From contig OZ245855.1 in NCBI GenBank assembly GCA_965229095.1, positions 4,402,001-4,466,000 on the forward strand: a stretch of DNA of 64,000 nucleotides. The letters are read 5' to 3'. The position numbers were made by a program, and so were the translations under genes. The notes beneath the pieces were generated by a model that saw only the letters and a list, made by a program, of their open reading frames with translations, searched no databases and had not been told where the DNA came from. This DNA comes from Taibaiella sp965229095. GTDB lineage: Bacteria > Bacteroidota > Bacteroidia > Chitinophagales > Chitinophagaceae. This document shows positions 25,203-34,769 of the stretch, piece after piece; the first letter of the stretch is position 1, and the number at the start of each line of letters is the position of its first letter.

Positions 25203-26297
25203 ATGAACCGTAACCTTATTGCCAGGCTGGGCCTGATGGCTTTTTTCTTTTTGGTATTGGCTTCTTGCAAAAAGAAAGACCGCCAAGAGCAACTTACCGC
25301 AGAAATAGACAGGATCTGTGATTCTGTAATATCATCAACAACGCTGCCGGGCATGGTCGTAGGCATATGGTCCGACGACTTTACTTACTTGAAAGGGAGA
25401 GGCCTCGGCAACCTTAACCCTCGCCAGGAAATGGACCCGCGGGGCGCCTTCAGGATAGGCAGCAATACCAAAACATTTGTGGTGACCAATATCCTGCAAC
25501 TGGTAGAAGAGCAGAAGCTTTCGCTGGACGATACACTGGGTAGGTTCTTCCCGGGTTTTCAAAACGGGGGTACGATTACTATCAGGATGTTGTGTAATAT
25601 GACAAGCGGAATACCAAACTATACGATGGATACTGCATTTGAACGGATACTGGAGCAAACACCGCTGAAAAAATGGACACCGCAGGAGCTGGTAGGCCTC
25701 GTAAAGAACAAGACCTTTGTTACGCCCGGTACTGCTTTCGAATACAGCAACACCAATACCATATTGTTGGGAATGATCATAGAGCAGCTTACCGGGAAAT
25801 CGCTTGGGGAGAATCTGAAAACAAGGTTTTTTAATAAGCTGGCGATGACCAATACTATATTTCCCTTCGGGGCCGATATGCCCCCGGGTGCGATACGAGG
25901 ATATATGAATTTTAGCAACAGCGCCGCTTTTATCGATGATGTTACCGAAAGGTATGATCTGACCTGGGCATGGGCCGCCGGTAGCGTGATATCCGATATC
26001 GCCAGTGTGAAAACATGGGTGGAAGCTTTGGTCGACGGCCAGTTTGTTGCGCCGCTATTGCAGGAGCAACGTTTTATCGGTAAAGCAGGCGCTCCCATTA
26101 CATATGGTTTGGGTATGTTTAGTCCGGGTAGAGATATGTGGGGCCATAACGGCGGGTTGCCGGGCTATACTTCCATTATGATGCACCACCGCAGCCGGAA
26201 TATTACCTATGTGATCTTCTATAACATTCAGGATACCGCTATTACACCAGACAATCTTTACATGCGCCTGCTATCCGTGGTAAACCCTGAGCTATAA
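25203..26297 (+). CDS. Beta-lactamase/DD-peptidase-fold serine hydrolase lipoprotein
   Basis: 364 residues from the ATG at 25203. The signal peptide ends in a lipobox (FLVLASC, Cys 19). Catalytic motifs of the class C/DD-peptidase fold are SNTK (in RIGSNTKTF, SxxK), YSN (in FEYSNTN, YxN) and HNG (in WGHNGGLPG). These proteins act on D-amino acid peptides, beta-lactams or esters; the substrate cannot be told. A much longer upstream frame from 24984 runs through a terminator and is rejected. Confidence 0.9.
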   Translation: MNRNLIARLGLMAFFFLVLASCKKKDRQEQLTAEIDRICDSVISSTTLPGMVVGIWSDDFTYLKGRGLGNLNPRQEMDPRGAFRIGSNTKTFVVTNILQLVEEQKLSLDDTLGRFFPGFQNGGTITIRMLCNMTSGIPNYTMDTAFERILEQTPLKKWTPQELVGLVKNKTFVTPGTAFEYSNTNTILLGMIIEQLTGKSLGENLKTRFFNKLAMTNTIFPFGADMPPGAIRGYMNFSNSAAFIDDVTERYDLTWAWAAGSVISDIASVKTWVEALVDGQFVAPLLQEQRFIGKAGAPITYGLGMFSPGRDMWGHNGGLPGYTSIMMHHRSRNITYVIFYNIQDTAITPDNLYMRLLSVVNPEL

Positions 26298-26320
26298 ACG
26301 AATAAGGCAACGTCGGAAAC

Positions 26321-26902
26321 TCAGGTAGTTGCTTCCGATATCCATTTGGGTACTTGGGGCGCTACGTATTGTTTCATCTGTTCCAACAAGTCAGCCGCAT
26401 CATTGCTTATCAAGAGCATGATGCGGTTTTCTTCTTTAAGCAAACCTTTCTCCGTCATTTGTTGCAGCAATTGCAGCAGGCTGTCGTAAAAACCGTCCAC
26501 ATTCAGCAGGCCGATGGGCTTTTGATGCAGCCCCAATTGTGCCCAGGTCAGCATTTCAAAAAGCTCTTCCAGCGTGCCGAAGCCGCCGGGCAGGGCGATT
26601 ACGCCGTCGCAGAGCTCGTTCATCTTTGTTTTGCGCTCGTGCATACTCTCTACTTTGATGAGCTCGGTAAGGCCGGCATGAGCTATCTCTTTACCGCCCA
26701 GGAAGTGCGGCAATACGCCAATAGCCTTGCCTTGCTTATTCAATACCCCATCGGCTACGGCGCCCATCAGGCCTACTTTGGCGCCGCCATATACCAGGGT
26801 GATATCGCGCTCGGCCAATAATTGCCCCAGGGCAAAAGCTGTGTCGCGATATATGGGATCGTTGCCGGTACTGGAAGCGCAGAATACGGTAATGCTTTTC
26901 AT
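26321..26902 (-). CDS. LOG-family phosphoribohydrolase
   Basis: About 193 residues from the ATG at 26902 (MKSITVFCASSTGN). The family motif PGGFGTLEE and the conserved ERKTKMNELCDGVIAL stretch are present. LOG proteins release the base from cytokinin riboside 5'-monophosphates or related nucleotides. The upstream extension to 26962 lacks family similarity. It is convergent with the serine hydrolase. Confidence 0.88.
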   Translation of the reverse strand: MKSITVFCASSTGNDPIYRDTAFALGQLLAERDITLVYGGAKVGLMGAVADGVLNKQGKAIGVLPHFLGGKEIAHAGLTELIKVESMHERKTKMNELCDGVIALPGGFGTLEELFEMLTWAQLGLHQKPIGLLNVDGFYDSLLQLLQQMTEKGLLKEENRIMLLISNDAADLLEQMKQYVAPQVPKWISEATT

Positions 26903-27029
26903 ATGGTCGTTGATTACAGTGTAAATGTATCGAATCAAGGGGAATGCGGAGTTATCCTGCATAACTTACGATAAGGACCGGCTTATAGGCCTATTAGCGT
27001 ATCTGCTTAAAAGAAAACGCAAAATTGTA

Positions 27030-27037
27030 TAGCTTTG
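27030..27037 (+). promoter_or_regulatory. -7 element TAGCTTTG before the ferredoxin
   Basis: Matches TAnnTTTG, 40 nt ahead of the ATG at 27078. Confidence 0.4.
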
Positions 27038-27077
27038 CTCCCGAAAGGTTATACCTTTTTCAATCCCTTTTATTTTT

Positions 27078-27404
27078 ATGGAGAATACGATAACTGTTTT
27101 TGTTGAAGACCGCAATGGTGTGGTCAATCCCCTGGAAGCGCCTACCGATATGAGCCTTAGCCTTATGGAAGTATTGGTGGCCAGCGAATATGATGTGCTG
27201 GCTACCTGCGGCGGTATGGCTTTATGTGCAACTTGCTGCGTAGATGTACTGGAAGGCGAAGAGAACCTTTCCGAAATGAGTGATGATGAATATGCCATGC
27301 TGGATACCTTGCCCGACCTGCTGCCCAACTCGCGCCTGGCCTGCCAGTTAAAGCTGAACGATAAAATGAACAATATGAAAGTGCGTTTACACGGGGAGGG
27401 CTAA
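27078..27404 (+). CDS. Adrenodoxin-type 2Fe-2S ferredoxin
   Basis: A 108-residue cytosolic electron carrier. Cluster ligands are seen in ATCGGMALCATCC (C-x5-C-x2-C) and near the end in RLACQL. Acidic segments (LEGEENLSEMSDDEY) resemble the partner-binding face of vertebrate-type and ISC ferredoxins. No isc or suf genes are nearby. It could serve the FNR-type reductase at 23993. Confidence 0.9.
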   Translation: MENTITVFVEDRNGVVNPLEAPTDMSLSLMEVLVASEYDVLATCGGMALCATCCVDVLEGEENLSEMSDDEYAMLDTLPDLLPNSRLACQLKLNDKMNNMKVRLHGEG

Positions 27405-27422
27405 TCCAATGTATTGCTGCTC

Positions 27423-27463
27423 AAAAAAGATGGGCTGCGCCGAAGGCGCAGCCCATCTTTTTT
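27423..27463. terminator. Bidirectional terminator
   Basis: A 19-bp perfect stem (AAAAAAGATGGGCTGCGCC) with loop GAA and a T6 end. It separates the ferredoxin from the convergent helicase gene. Confidence 0.92.
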
Positions 27464-27501
27464 AGATTGTTTTAAAGAGATTATATGTATACCGAAGGCC
27501 T

Positions 27502-30500
27502 TTACAATACCTCTTCGTCCACCACTGGTTTGATGAGCTTATGGGTCTTTACAAACTGGCACCAGCTACAATCTTCTTTTTCGCAGCCCTTATCAAATTC
27601 GTGGTTCATGATCTTGCCATAAGCCGATTGTATCTGTTGCTTTACCGTGGTCATATCCGATTCGGAAATAGGCACCACATAACGGACGAAATCGCCGGCA
27701 TCATTTTTTTCTACATAGTCGAACATACCTGTTTCCATGCGCCAGCCATTGGCCCTGGCATTAGGATAATTGTCGAGCAATAGCTTGTAAAAGACCATCT
27801 GTCGCCAGTAATCGCCGCCATTGGGATTGCCTTCATTAGGGGGCAGCAATTCTTTCTTCTTGCTGTATTCGGGGTTGCCCGTTTTATAATCCACCACGGT
27901 GCATACGTTGCCTTCAAACTCTATTTTGTCGAGCTTTCCCTTTACCGGTACACCGGCCACTTCCATATTGGCCAGCATGATCTCTATAGTCACGATCTTG
28001 TTGAACGTGTTTATATATTGATCATAGTAATCGTTCAGTATCTGGTGTCCCAGTTCCTTGCGGCGCTTGTACTGTATTTCGGTAAAGGCATCTTCGTTGC
28101 GCCAGAGTGCTTTTTCAAAATCGGAGATCACTTCCTCTTTCGCGGGAAATGCCTTGTCCGGGCTATCTACCATCTTCTTGAACAGCTTTTCCAGGGCATA
28201 GTGTATAGCCGTACCAAAGGCCATGGCATCGTTTTTGGCTACGGGTACCTGCAGTATGGTTTCGTAGTAAAACGCAACAGGGCATTTCAGGTATTTGTTC
28301 AGAGTCGAAGCGCTTAATACAAAATGTTCGAGCCTGCTGTCCAGCAATTCTTTTTTTACCAATTCGATCTGCACCGGCGGCGCAGGTACAAAAGCCCAAT
28401 GTAAATGTTCGATCACCTGTTCGTTGCTCAGGAAAGACAAGTGCTGCTCTGCTTCCTGCTTTTCTTCTGCGCCCAATTCGTCGATAAACTGCGAGGCTTC
28501 CAGGTCTTTGCCCGCATTGTCTTTTACCGAAAAGGAAACCTGTAAATATTTTTTTGCCCTGGTTAAAGCCACGAAAAATACCCGGCGCATGACCTCTTCC
28601 GAACTGCTGTTCTCCTCGTTGTCGCTGGTCTTGGTAAGGGTATCGGGCAGGTTGAAGCCCCTGCTGCTGCCTCTTTTCTTTTCCCAGAAATTCTTGGTGC
28701 AGCCGATCAGGAACACATATTCGAATTCATGCCCCTTGGCGCTGAAAGCCGTATAGAAGCGCACGCCGTTCTCCTGCCGTACTACCTTTTGTACCGGTAC
28801 GCTGATGTCTTCGATCTGCATCTGGTCTATGATCTGCAGGAAGCCGGTTATGGTCATGCGGGGCTGGCGGGCGCATTCCTCTTTTACAAAATTGAAAAAG
28901 GTATGCAGCACCTGCATCTCCCATACCTGTTGCTCGCTTTGTAGTACCTGCGCCATGATACCGGTGTCGTAAAGCACTTTTTCCAGCAGCATGGCAATCG
29001 TCAGGTTCTTGCTTTGCTGTATCCAGGCTTCCAATGCGGTGCCTACTCTTACGAGGTCGGCTGCTGTAGCCAGTTCTAAGGAATGCAGCAGAAAAGCGTC
29101 CTGTAACAGCAAGCGCCAGTATTTATGTTTGCTGTCCTTGCCTTGCTTATACAAACTCAGGTGGGCAACATCTACCGAGGAAATGCCCAGTTGCGGGATA
29201 TGCAGGGTTTCAAACAGGAACTGTTCTCCACTGAAGGGTTTGCGTTGCTCCGTATCGATATAGCGCAGTATACCGATGAGGTGCCGGACCAAAGGCAGGT
29301 CAAGCACATTCACAGGCCGTTTCACCCAATAAGGTATTCCCTTGCGCTCCATCAGGTCGATGATATTGCTCGCCTGCTTGTGCTGAGAATACAGGATGGC
29401 TACATTGCTCAGGTCTACGCCGCTCAGCCACAGTTGTTCCACCTGGTCTACCACATCGGCTTCTTCGTGCAGCAGGTTGTGGTAAGCCCTGATCACCGGC
29501 TCTACCTTTTCTTCTTTGGCAAACCGCGCATTGGCGGCTACTATATTCTTATCCAGGTCCAGGTCTTTCAGCTTGACGATAAGCCGCTCCTTGTTGTAAT
29601 TGATCAGCCGCGTGGATTTGTTCAGGATGGCTTGCGTAGAACGGTAATTCTCCTTGAGCACAATAACCCTGATGTCGTGCTGGTACCTGTCGTAGAAGTC
29701 GATAATATTCTGCAGTCGTGCGCCCTGGAATTCAAATATGCTCTGATCGTCGTCTCCTACGATAAAGAGATTGGGACTATTCCAGAAATCCATGAGCAAG
29801 GTCAGCAATTCGCTTTGCGCCCCGCTGGTATCCTGAAATTCATCTACCAGTACATACTGGAAACGTTCCTGGTAATTGCGCAGGAAGTTCTCATTTTCCT
29901 TAAAGGCCCGCAGTACCCAAAGGATCATATCGCTGAAGTCGTAACGGCCCATGGCCAGCATCCTTTCCTGGTAGCGGTTGAAGAGCTGTGCCGAAGCGAT
30001 CGTTCGCTCCATGCGGGCCACCTCCTTATCGATATCTTTTTGTTTGAGGTCGCCCACCTTGATGCCTTGTTTGGCGTTGGCCCTTTTATAAATAAAGGCT
30101 TCGCGTTCGGGCAGGCTTTCGATATAAGCGATGGCCGCGGCAGTCACTTCTTCCGGCGACCAGTCTTCCGATTTCATGAGGTCGAACAAGGCGTGCAGGT
30201 TACGGGCATCGTAATAAATATTGCCTTTCAATCTTCGTAGCAAATGTCCTTCGGGCAGGTCTTCCAGGAGACCATGTAGTACTTCGATACGTTCCAGGTC
30301 GCTGATCGGCTGCAGGTCCCTGATGCCGAAATATTCGGCATTGCTCTGGATCAGGTTATTACAAAAGGCATGGAAGGTATAGATATGTACCTTGTGCGCG
30401 TCTTCGCCTATGATCTGCAGCAACCTTTTGCGCATGGCTACGCTACCTTCTTCGGTATAAGTAAGGCAAAGTATCTCGAAAGGCTTAACCTGGGCATCGC

Positions 30501-30660
30501 TGCGCAAAAGATTGGCAATACGCATGGCCAGGATCTCGGTTTTACCGGTGCCCGGTCCTGCGATCACCATTACCGGCCCTTCGATCGTATCTACAGCTTC
30601 TTTCTGTTGCTTGTTCAGCTTATCGTAGCGTTCAAGAAACAGCTTTTCGTTCCGGATCAT
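27502..30660 (-). CDS. UvrD/AddA-like helicase with C-terminal Cas4-like nuclease
   Basis: A 1052-residue helicase-nuclease. Superfamily 1 motifs: I GPGTGKTE (~33-40), II VLVDEFQDTSGAQ (~280), III VGDDDQSIFEFQGA and IV LKENYRSTQ, with VFFVALTRAKKYL (motif VI region). The C-terminal domain has a PD-(D/E)XK nuclease core (VKGKLDKIEFE, VVDYKTGN). Four Cys likely hold an Fe-S cluster: one in LNKYLKCPVAF and three in CEKEDCSWC near the end. This is the AddB/Cas4 arrangement. A partner subunit is not in the window. A role in recombination or repair is likely. Confidence 0.9.
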   Translation of the reverse strand: MIRNEKLFLERYDKLNKQQKEAVDTIEGPVMVIAGPGTGKTEILAMRIANLLRSDAQVKPFEILCLTYTEEGSVAMRKRLLQIIGEDAHKVHIYTFHAFCNNLIQSNAEYFGIRDLQPISDLERIEVLHGLLEDLPEGHLLRRLKGNIYYDARNLHALFDLMKSEDWSPEEVTAAAIAYIESLPEREAFIYKRANAKQGIKVGDLKQKDIDKEVARMERTIASAQLFNRYQERMLAMGRYDFSDMILWVLRAFKENENFLRNYQERFQYVLVDEFQDTSGAQSELLTLLMDFWNSPNLFIVGDDDQSIFEFQGARLQNIIDFYDRYQHDIRVIVLKENYRSTQAILNKSTRLINYNKERLIVKLKDLDLDKNIVAANARFAKEEKVEPVIRAYHNLLHEEADVVDQVEQLWLSGVDLSNVAILYSQHKQASNIIDLMERKGIPYWVKRPVNVLDLPLVRHLIGILRYIDTEQRKPFSGEQFLFETLHIPQLGISSVDVAHLSLYKQGKDSKHKYWRLLLQDAFLLHSLELATAADLVRVGTALEAWIQQSKNLTIAMLLEKVLYDTGIMAQVLQSEQQVWEMQVLHTFFNFVKEECARQPRMTITGFLQIIDQMQIEDISVPVQKVVRQENGVRFYTAFSAKGHEFEYVFLIGCTKNFWEKKRGSSRGFNLPDTLTKTSDNEENSSSEEVMRRVFFVALTRAKKYLQVSFSVKDNAGKDLEASQFIDELGAEEKQEAEQHLSFLSNEQVIEHLHWAFVPAPPVQIELVKKELLDSRLEHFVLSASTLNKYLKCPVAFYYETILQVPVAKNDAMAFGTAIHYALEKLFKKMVDSPDKAFPAKEEVISDFEKALWRNEDAFTEIQYKRRKELGHQILNDYYDQYINTFNKIVTIEIMLANMEVAGVPVKGKLDKIEFEGNVCTVVDYKTGNPEYSKKKELLPPNEGNPNGGDYWRQMVFYKLLLDNYPNARANGWRMETGMFDYVEKNDAGDFVRYVVPISESDMTTVKQQIQSAYGKIMNHEFDKGCEKEDCSWCQFVKTHKLIKPVVDEEVL

Positions 30661-30931
30661 GTATTTTGTTACGGGTTATATTCAAGGGGCAAAAGTAAGC
30701 TTATATCTGCTGCGGAGAAGGACCTGTATGGGAGCAATCAGGGCGGCGTATATCCGGTATTAAATTTACGCAAAATTCAACTTTCCCCGGCAGGAGAATG
30801 TTGGTACCCTCCTGGGAATAAGGACCTGCCAGTTGTATTTATGAAGAAAAAAATTTTTTAATTGAAAAAATAAAATCATACTTTAACTGAGTCATTCTTA
30901 AATTATGTAACATTAAAATAGACGCTTATTC
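30661..30931. other. Intergenic region before cphA
   Basis: 271 nt between the divergent helicase and cphA genes. At 30789-30830 a GGCAGGAG segment can pair either with CTCCTG (30809) or with CCTGCC (30825), so two stem-loops are mutually exclusive. An A/T-rich tail follows. No clear TAnnTTTG element was seen. Confidence 0.4.
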
Positions 30932-33550
30932 ATGGAAATTCTGGACATAAAAGTGATGAAGGGGCCTAACTACTGGTCCACCAAAAGACACCACCTGATC
31001 GTCATGCTGCTGGACCTGGAAGAGTTGGAAGAAAGGCCGACCAATACGATCGACGGTTTCCTGGAACGGCTGGAAAAGCTGATCCCGACCCTGTACACCC
31101 ACCGTTGCAGCGAAGGGGTGGAAGGCGGGTTCTTTATGCGGGTAAAAGAAGGCACCTGGATGGGCCACGTGATCGAGCACATTGCCCTTGAGATACAGAC
31201 CCTTGCCGGTATGGAAGTAGGCTTTGGAAGAACCCGGGAAAGCGACAAGAAAGGCGTGTATCACGTTGTGTTCTCATATTACGAAGCCAAAGCCGGCACC
31301 TATGCTGCAAAAGCGTCTGTAGCAATTGCCGAGGCCCTGATCGAAGGCAGGGAGTACGACCTGGACAAAGACATACAGAAGCTGCGGGAGCTGCGCGAAG
31401 AAGAACGCCTGGGGCCCAGCACCGGCTCTATCGTGGAAGAGGCGGTACGCCGCAAGATCCCCTGGATCAGGCTCAACCGTTACTCCCTGGTACAGTTGGG
31501 TTATGGTAAGAACCAGCAACGTATCCAGGCTACGGTTGCCAGCACTACCAGCAGTATTGCGGTGGAGCTAGCCTGCGATAAGGAAGATACCAAGAACTTG
31601 CTGGAAGCGGCAGAAGTGCCTGTGCCCAAAGGCCTGATCGTGTACGATGAAGAAGACCTGGAACGCGCAGTAAAGCGTATCGGCTACCCTTTGGTCACCA
31701 AACCGCTGAATGGCAATCATGGAAAAGGAGCTACTACTAACCTGCGTAATTGGGAAGAGCTGAAAGAAGGCCTGGCGATAGCTCAGAAGTATTCCAGGGC
31801 CGTGATCTGCGAGAAATTCATTACCGGGTTCGACCATCGAGCTTTGGTGATCAACTATAAGTTTGTGGCGGCTGCGCTGCGTACCCCGGCTGCCGTTACG
31901 GGCGATGGTAAGAGCACGATCAGCCAACTGATCGATATCGTGAATAGCGATCCCCGAAGGGGTTTCGGTCATGAGAAAGTACTCACCAACATTACGGTAG
32001 ATACGCAAACCGAAAACATACTGAAAGATAAAGGACTTACCCTGGAAAACGTATTGCCGCAGGGAGATGTGCTTTGGCTGAAACCTACGGCCAACCTGAG
32101 CACCGGCGGTACGAGCACCGATCTTACCGACCAGGTACACCCCAGCAATATTATTTTGTTTGAACGCATAGCCCGTATCATCGGCCTCGATATCTGTGGT
32201 GTGGATGTAATGGCGCCCGATCTGACGACGCCGCTTAAAGAAAATGGCGGCGCCGTGCTTGAAGTCAATGCCGCGCCGGGTTTCCGGATGCACCTTGATC
32301 CCTCCGAAGGCCTGGCCCGTAATGTGGCCGAGCCGGTGATCGATATGCTGTTCCCTCCGGGAAAATCGGCTAGGGTGCCTATTATAGCCATCTCCGGTAC
32401 CAATGGTAAAACCACCACCACCCGGCTTATTGCTCATATCATGAAGCAAACCGGTTCTACCGTAGGCTATACCACTACAGATGGCATTTATATCCAGAAC
32501 CAATTGATGCAATCGGGCGATTGTACCGGGCCAGTATCGGCCGAGTTTATCCTGAAAGATCCCACGGTAGAAGTTGCCGTGCTGGAATGTGCGCGTGGCG
32601 GCATTCTCAGGGCAGGCTTAGGTTTCCATAACTGCAATGTAGCGGTGGTGACCAATGTAGCCGGCGACCACCTGGGCCTGGGGGGTATCGATACGGTGGA
32701 AAAATTAGCCAGGGTAAAAGCCGTGGTGCCCAAAACCGTTTTCCCATCAGGCTATGCCATCCTGAATGCCGACGATGATCTGGTGTATAGTATGCGGAAA
32801 GAACTGGAATGTAACATCGCGTTGTTTTCGTTGAATGAAAAAAGCAACCGGGTACTGGATCATTGTAAGAAAGGCGGCCTGGGTGCGGTGTACGAAGATG
32901 GCTTCCTGACCATTATCAAAGGGGGATGGAAGATCAGGGTGGAGAAGGTTGGAAATGTACCCATCACTTTTGCCGGCACTGCGGAGTTCAATATAGCCAA
33001 TGCCCTGGGCGCTATACTGGCTGCATACGTTTCCGATGTGTCTATCGAGAACATAAGGCTGGCTTTACAGACCTTCGTGCCTTCGCCTGCATTGACACCG
33101 GGCAGGATGAACATTTTCAAGTTCAACAACTTTACCGTAATGCTCGACTATGCGCACAATACCCACGGTATGCAGGCCATCGGTAAGTTCGTGTCGCAGG
33201 TAAATGCTTCGCATAAGGTGGGCATCGTAGCCGGTGTGGGCGACCGCAGGGATGAAGATACGATTGAGCTGGGCGAAGAGGCTGCCAGGATGTTTGATGA
33301 GATCATCATCAGGCAGGATAAAAACCTGAGGGGGCGGACCGATAAGGAAATTATCGAGTTGATCGAAAAGGGTATCCGTAATGTAAGCCAGGAAGTGACG
33401 ATACACAAGATACCCAAGGAAAGCGAAGCGATCGATTTTGCCCTCAACAATGCAAGAAAGGATTCCTTTATTACCATCATCAGCGATGTGATACCGGATG
33501 CCCTGGAGCAGGTAAAAGATGCCAAGGAAAAAGAAGGGTCTGTCTTTTGA
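30932..33550 (+). CDS. cphA: Cyanophycin synthetase
   Basis: 872 residues, the usual CphA size. It joins Asp and Arg into the polymer cyanophycin. It has an N-terminal domain, an ATP-grasp domain (VTKPLNGNHGKGATTNL ... VLEVNAAPGFRMH), then a Mur-ligase-like domain with the P-loop ISGTNGKTTTT (~487) and VLDYAHNTHG-type motif (MLDYAHNTHGMQ). No cyanophycinase is in the window. A terminator follows 23 nt after the stop. Confidence 0.95.
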   Translation: MEILDIKVMKGPNYWSTKRHHLIVMLLDLEELEERPTNTIDGFLERLEKLIPTLYTHRCSEGVEGGFFMRVKEGTWMGHVIEHIALEIQTLAGMEVGFGRTRESDKKGVYHVVFSYYEAKAGTYAAKASVAIAEALIEGREYDLDKDIQKLRELREEERLGPSTGSIVEEAVRRKIPWIRLNRYSLVQLGYGKNQQRIQATVASTTSSIAVELACDKEDTKNLLEAAEVPVPKGLIVYDEEDLERAVKRIGYPLVTKPLNGNHGKGATTNLRNWEELKEGLAIAQKYSRAVICEKFITGFDHRALVINYKFVAAALRTPAAVTGDGKSTISQLIDIVNSDPRRGFGHEKVLTNITVDTQTENILKDKGLTLENVLPQGDVLWLKPTANLSTGGTSTDLTDQVHPSNIILFERIARIIGLDICGVDVMAPDLTTPLKENGGAVLEVNAAPGFRMHLDPSEGLARNVAEPVIDMLFPPGKSARVPIIAISGTNGKTTTTRLIAHIMKQTGSTVGYTTTDGIYIQNQLMQSGDCTGPVSAEFILKDPTVEVAVLECARGGILRAGLGFHNCNVAVVTNVAGDHLGLGGIDTVEKLARVKAVVPKTVFPSGYAILNADDDLVYSMRKELECNIALFSLNEKSNRVLDHCKKGGLGAVYEDGFLTIIKGGWKIRVEKVGNVPITFAGTAEFNIANALGAILAAYVSDVSIENIRLALQTFVPSPALTPGRMNIFKFNNFTVMLDYAHNTHGMQAIGKFVSQVNASHKVGIVAGVGDRRDEDTIELGEEAARMFDEIIIRQDKNLRGRTDKEIIELIEKGIRNVSQEVTIHKIPKESEAIDFALNNARKDSFITIISDVIPDALEQVKDAKEKEGSVF

Positions 33551-33572
33551 TAACTTATCCGGCAGATATAAC

Positions 33573-33601
33573 GACGGGCACCCTGGAAAGAGGTGCCCGT
33601 C
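33573..33601 (+). terminator. Terminator after cphA
   Basis: GACGGGCACC and GGTGCCCGTC form a 10-bp stem with a 9-nt loop, followed by TTCGTATTC. It has no pure T-tract. Confidence 0.7.
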
Positions 33602-33614
33602 TTCGTATTCTACG

Positions 33615-33655
33615 CTATAACCTTATAAGGGTTTCAAACCCTTGTAGGGTTATAG
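33615..33655. repeat. Palindromic intergenic repeat, copy 2
   Basis: CTATAACC..AAGGGTTT and ACCCTTGTAGGGTTATAG form an almost perfect 19-bp inverted repeat around CAA. It resembles the repeat at 6029-6054. It overlaps the last codon and stop of the SH3 gene on the minus strand. Confidence 0.6.
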
Positions 33656-34069
33656 GGCTGTAAGGTATTCGGCCGATGAATAGCCTTCAACGCCATCGGC
33701 AGTACGGATCAGGTACCAGGCGTCGTTGTATTTGCTCAATAAGGTTACTACCGATTCGTGAGCGGCTTTGCCCAGGATCGGTTGATCGGTGCCAGGCCCT
33801 TTGCGTACATTCAGGTTGGAGCTTTCGGTAGTTACTTTTAACTGCGTAGCTGCAGCAGCCGGAGAAACATTGATGTTCATCACCAGGTCGCCGGAACGGA
33901 AATCGGGATCAATTTTATCATAAACATTCCACAGTTTATCTTTTGCCTCGCCGCTAGCTACTTCACCGTCGATATAAAGAACGTTGTCTTGTTCGCGCAC
34001 CTGCAGGTTGGTTGCGCCGCTTGCATTGGCTGTATTGATCAGCTCTGCATATTTATCTTGCAATGCCAT
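33650..34069 (-). CDS. BON-like plus bacterial SH3-domain protein
   Basis: 139 residues without a signal peptide. The first half (NLQVREQDNVLYIDGEVASGEAKDKLW) resembles a BON or LysM-associated fold. The second half is a bacterial SH3 domain (SSNLNVRKGPGTDQPILGKA ... WYLIRTADGVEGYS). Such SH3 domains bind peptidoglycan or peptides. It lies 40 nt after the BON lipoprotein gene on the same strand. The role is unknown. Confidence 0.75.
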   Translation of the reverse strand: MALQDKYAELINTANASGATNLQVREQDNVLYIDGEVASGEAKDKLWNVYDKIDPDFRSGDLVMNINVSPAAAATQLKVTTESSNLNVRKGPGTDQPILGKAAHESVVTLLSKYNDAWYLIRTADGVEGYSSAEYLTAL

Positions 34070-34109
34070 TGTTGTTATTTTTTAAAGATTGAGAAAAGAA
34101 AAAGAGAAA

Positions 34110-34595
34110 TTATTTTATAACCAGTTTGTTCTCCACTTTCTTCGGTTTGATTTCGTTTATGGCCTGCATCAGCTTGGGGAGATCGGCTTTTTTGATCTCG
34201 CCGCTTAATGTTACTACGCCATCTTTTACTGCTGCTGTAACGCCGGCATAATCTTTCAGGGCGGCAGTAGCGGCGGTGGTCAGGGCATCGTCGGGGTTAA
34301 TGGTTACCGGGGCGGGCGGTGGCGGAGGTGGTGTTACGGTAGCATTGTTCACCACGGATTGTACGCCGTCTATTTTCTTTACTGCTGCTTCTGCGGCCGT
34401 TTTCGCGGCATCGTCAGTCATCTCGCCGCTTATGGTGGCGACACCGTTTTTCACGTCAACAGTTACGCCGGGCACAGCAGCCTCTACTTTGGCTTTTGTT
34501 TCGGCATCTTTCTTCTCCTGGGATTTGCAGGAGGTCATGCCTGTGGTAATACCTGCAACCAGGGCAAAGGCAATTGCGGTTTGTTTCAGATTCAT
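34110..34595 (-). CDS. Two-BON-domain lipoprotein
   Basis: 161 residues. The signal peptide ends ITTGMTSC (lipobox, Cys 23). Two BON domains are visible as GVTVDVKNGVATISGEM...GVQSVVNNATV and GVTAAVKDGVVTLSGEI...KPKKVENKLVI. A proline run separates them. BON proteins bind phospholipid or peptidoglycan at the outer membrane, as in OsmY. It is followed by the SH3 gene. Confidence 0.88.
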   Translation of the reverse strand: MNLKQTAIAFALVAGITTGMTSCKSQEKKDAETKAKVEAAVPGVTVDVKNGVATISGEMTDDAAKTAAEAAVKKIDGVQSVVNNATVTPPPPPPAPVTINPDDALTTAATAALKDYAGVTAAVKDGVVTLSGEIKKADLPKLMQAINEIKPKKVENKLVIK

Positions 34596-34720
34596 AATGG
34601 TACGTTTTAGATGTGTAAGAGGAAAAATAAGCTACTACCAAAGTACAAAGGGAACTTATCAAAATGTATGCCAAAGCAAATATTAACGATTAATTCTCTT
34701 TGAAGTTCATAAGGAAAATT

Positions 34721-34745
34721 AAAAAAGCCTTCCCGGGGGAAGGCT
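34721..34745 (-). terminator. Terminator after the bacilliredoxin gene
   Basis: AGCCTTCCC-gg-GGGAAGGCT, with A6 on the plus strand giving a T6 tail on the minus transcript. Confidence 0.88.
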
Positions 34746-34769
34746 CGATCAATTATCGTTCTGTAATGT

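Noticed and set aside
29125..30240. 371-codon plus-strand frame opposite the helicase gene
   Set aside because: Antisense shadow with no motif or promoter.
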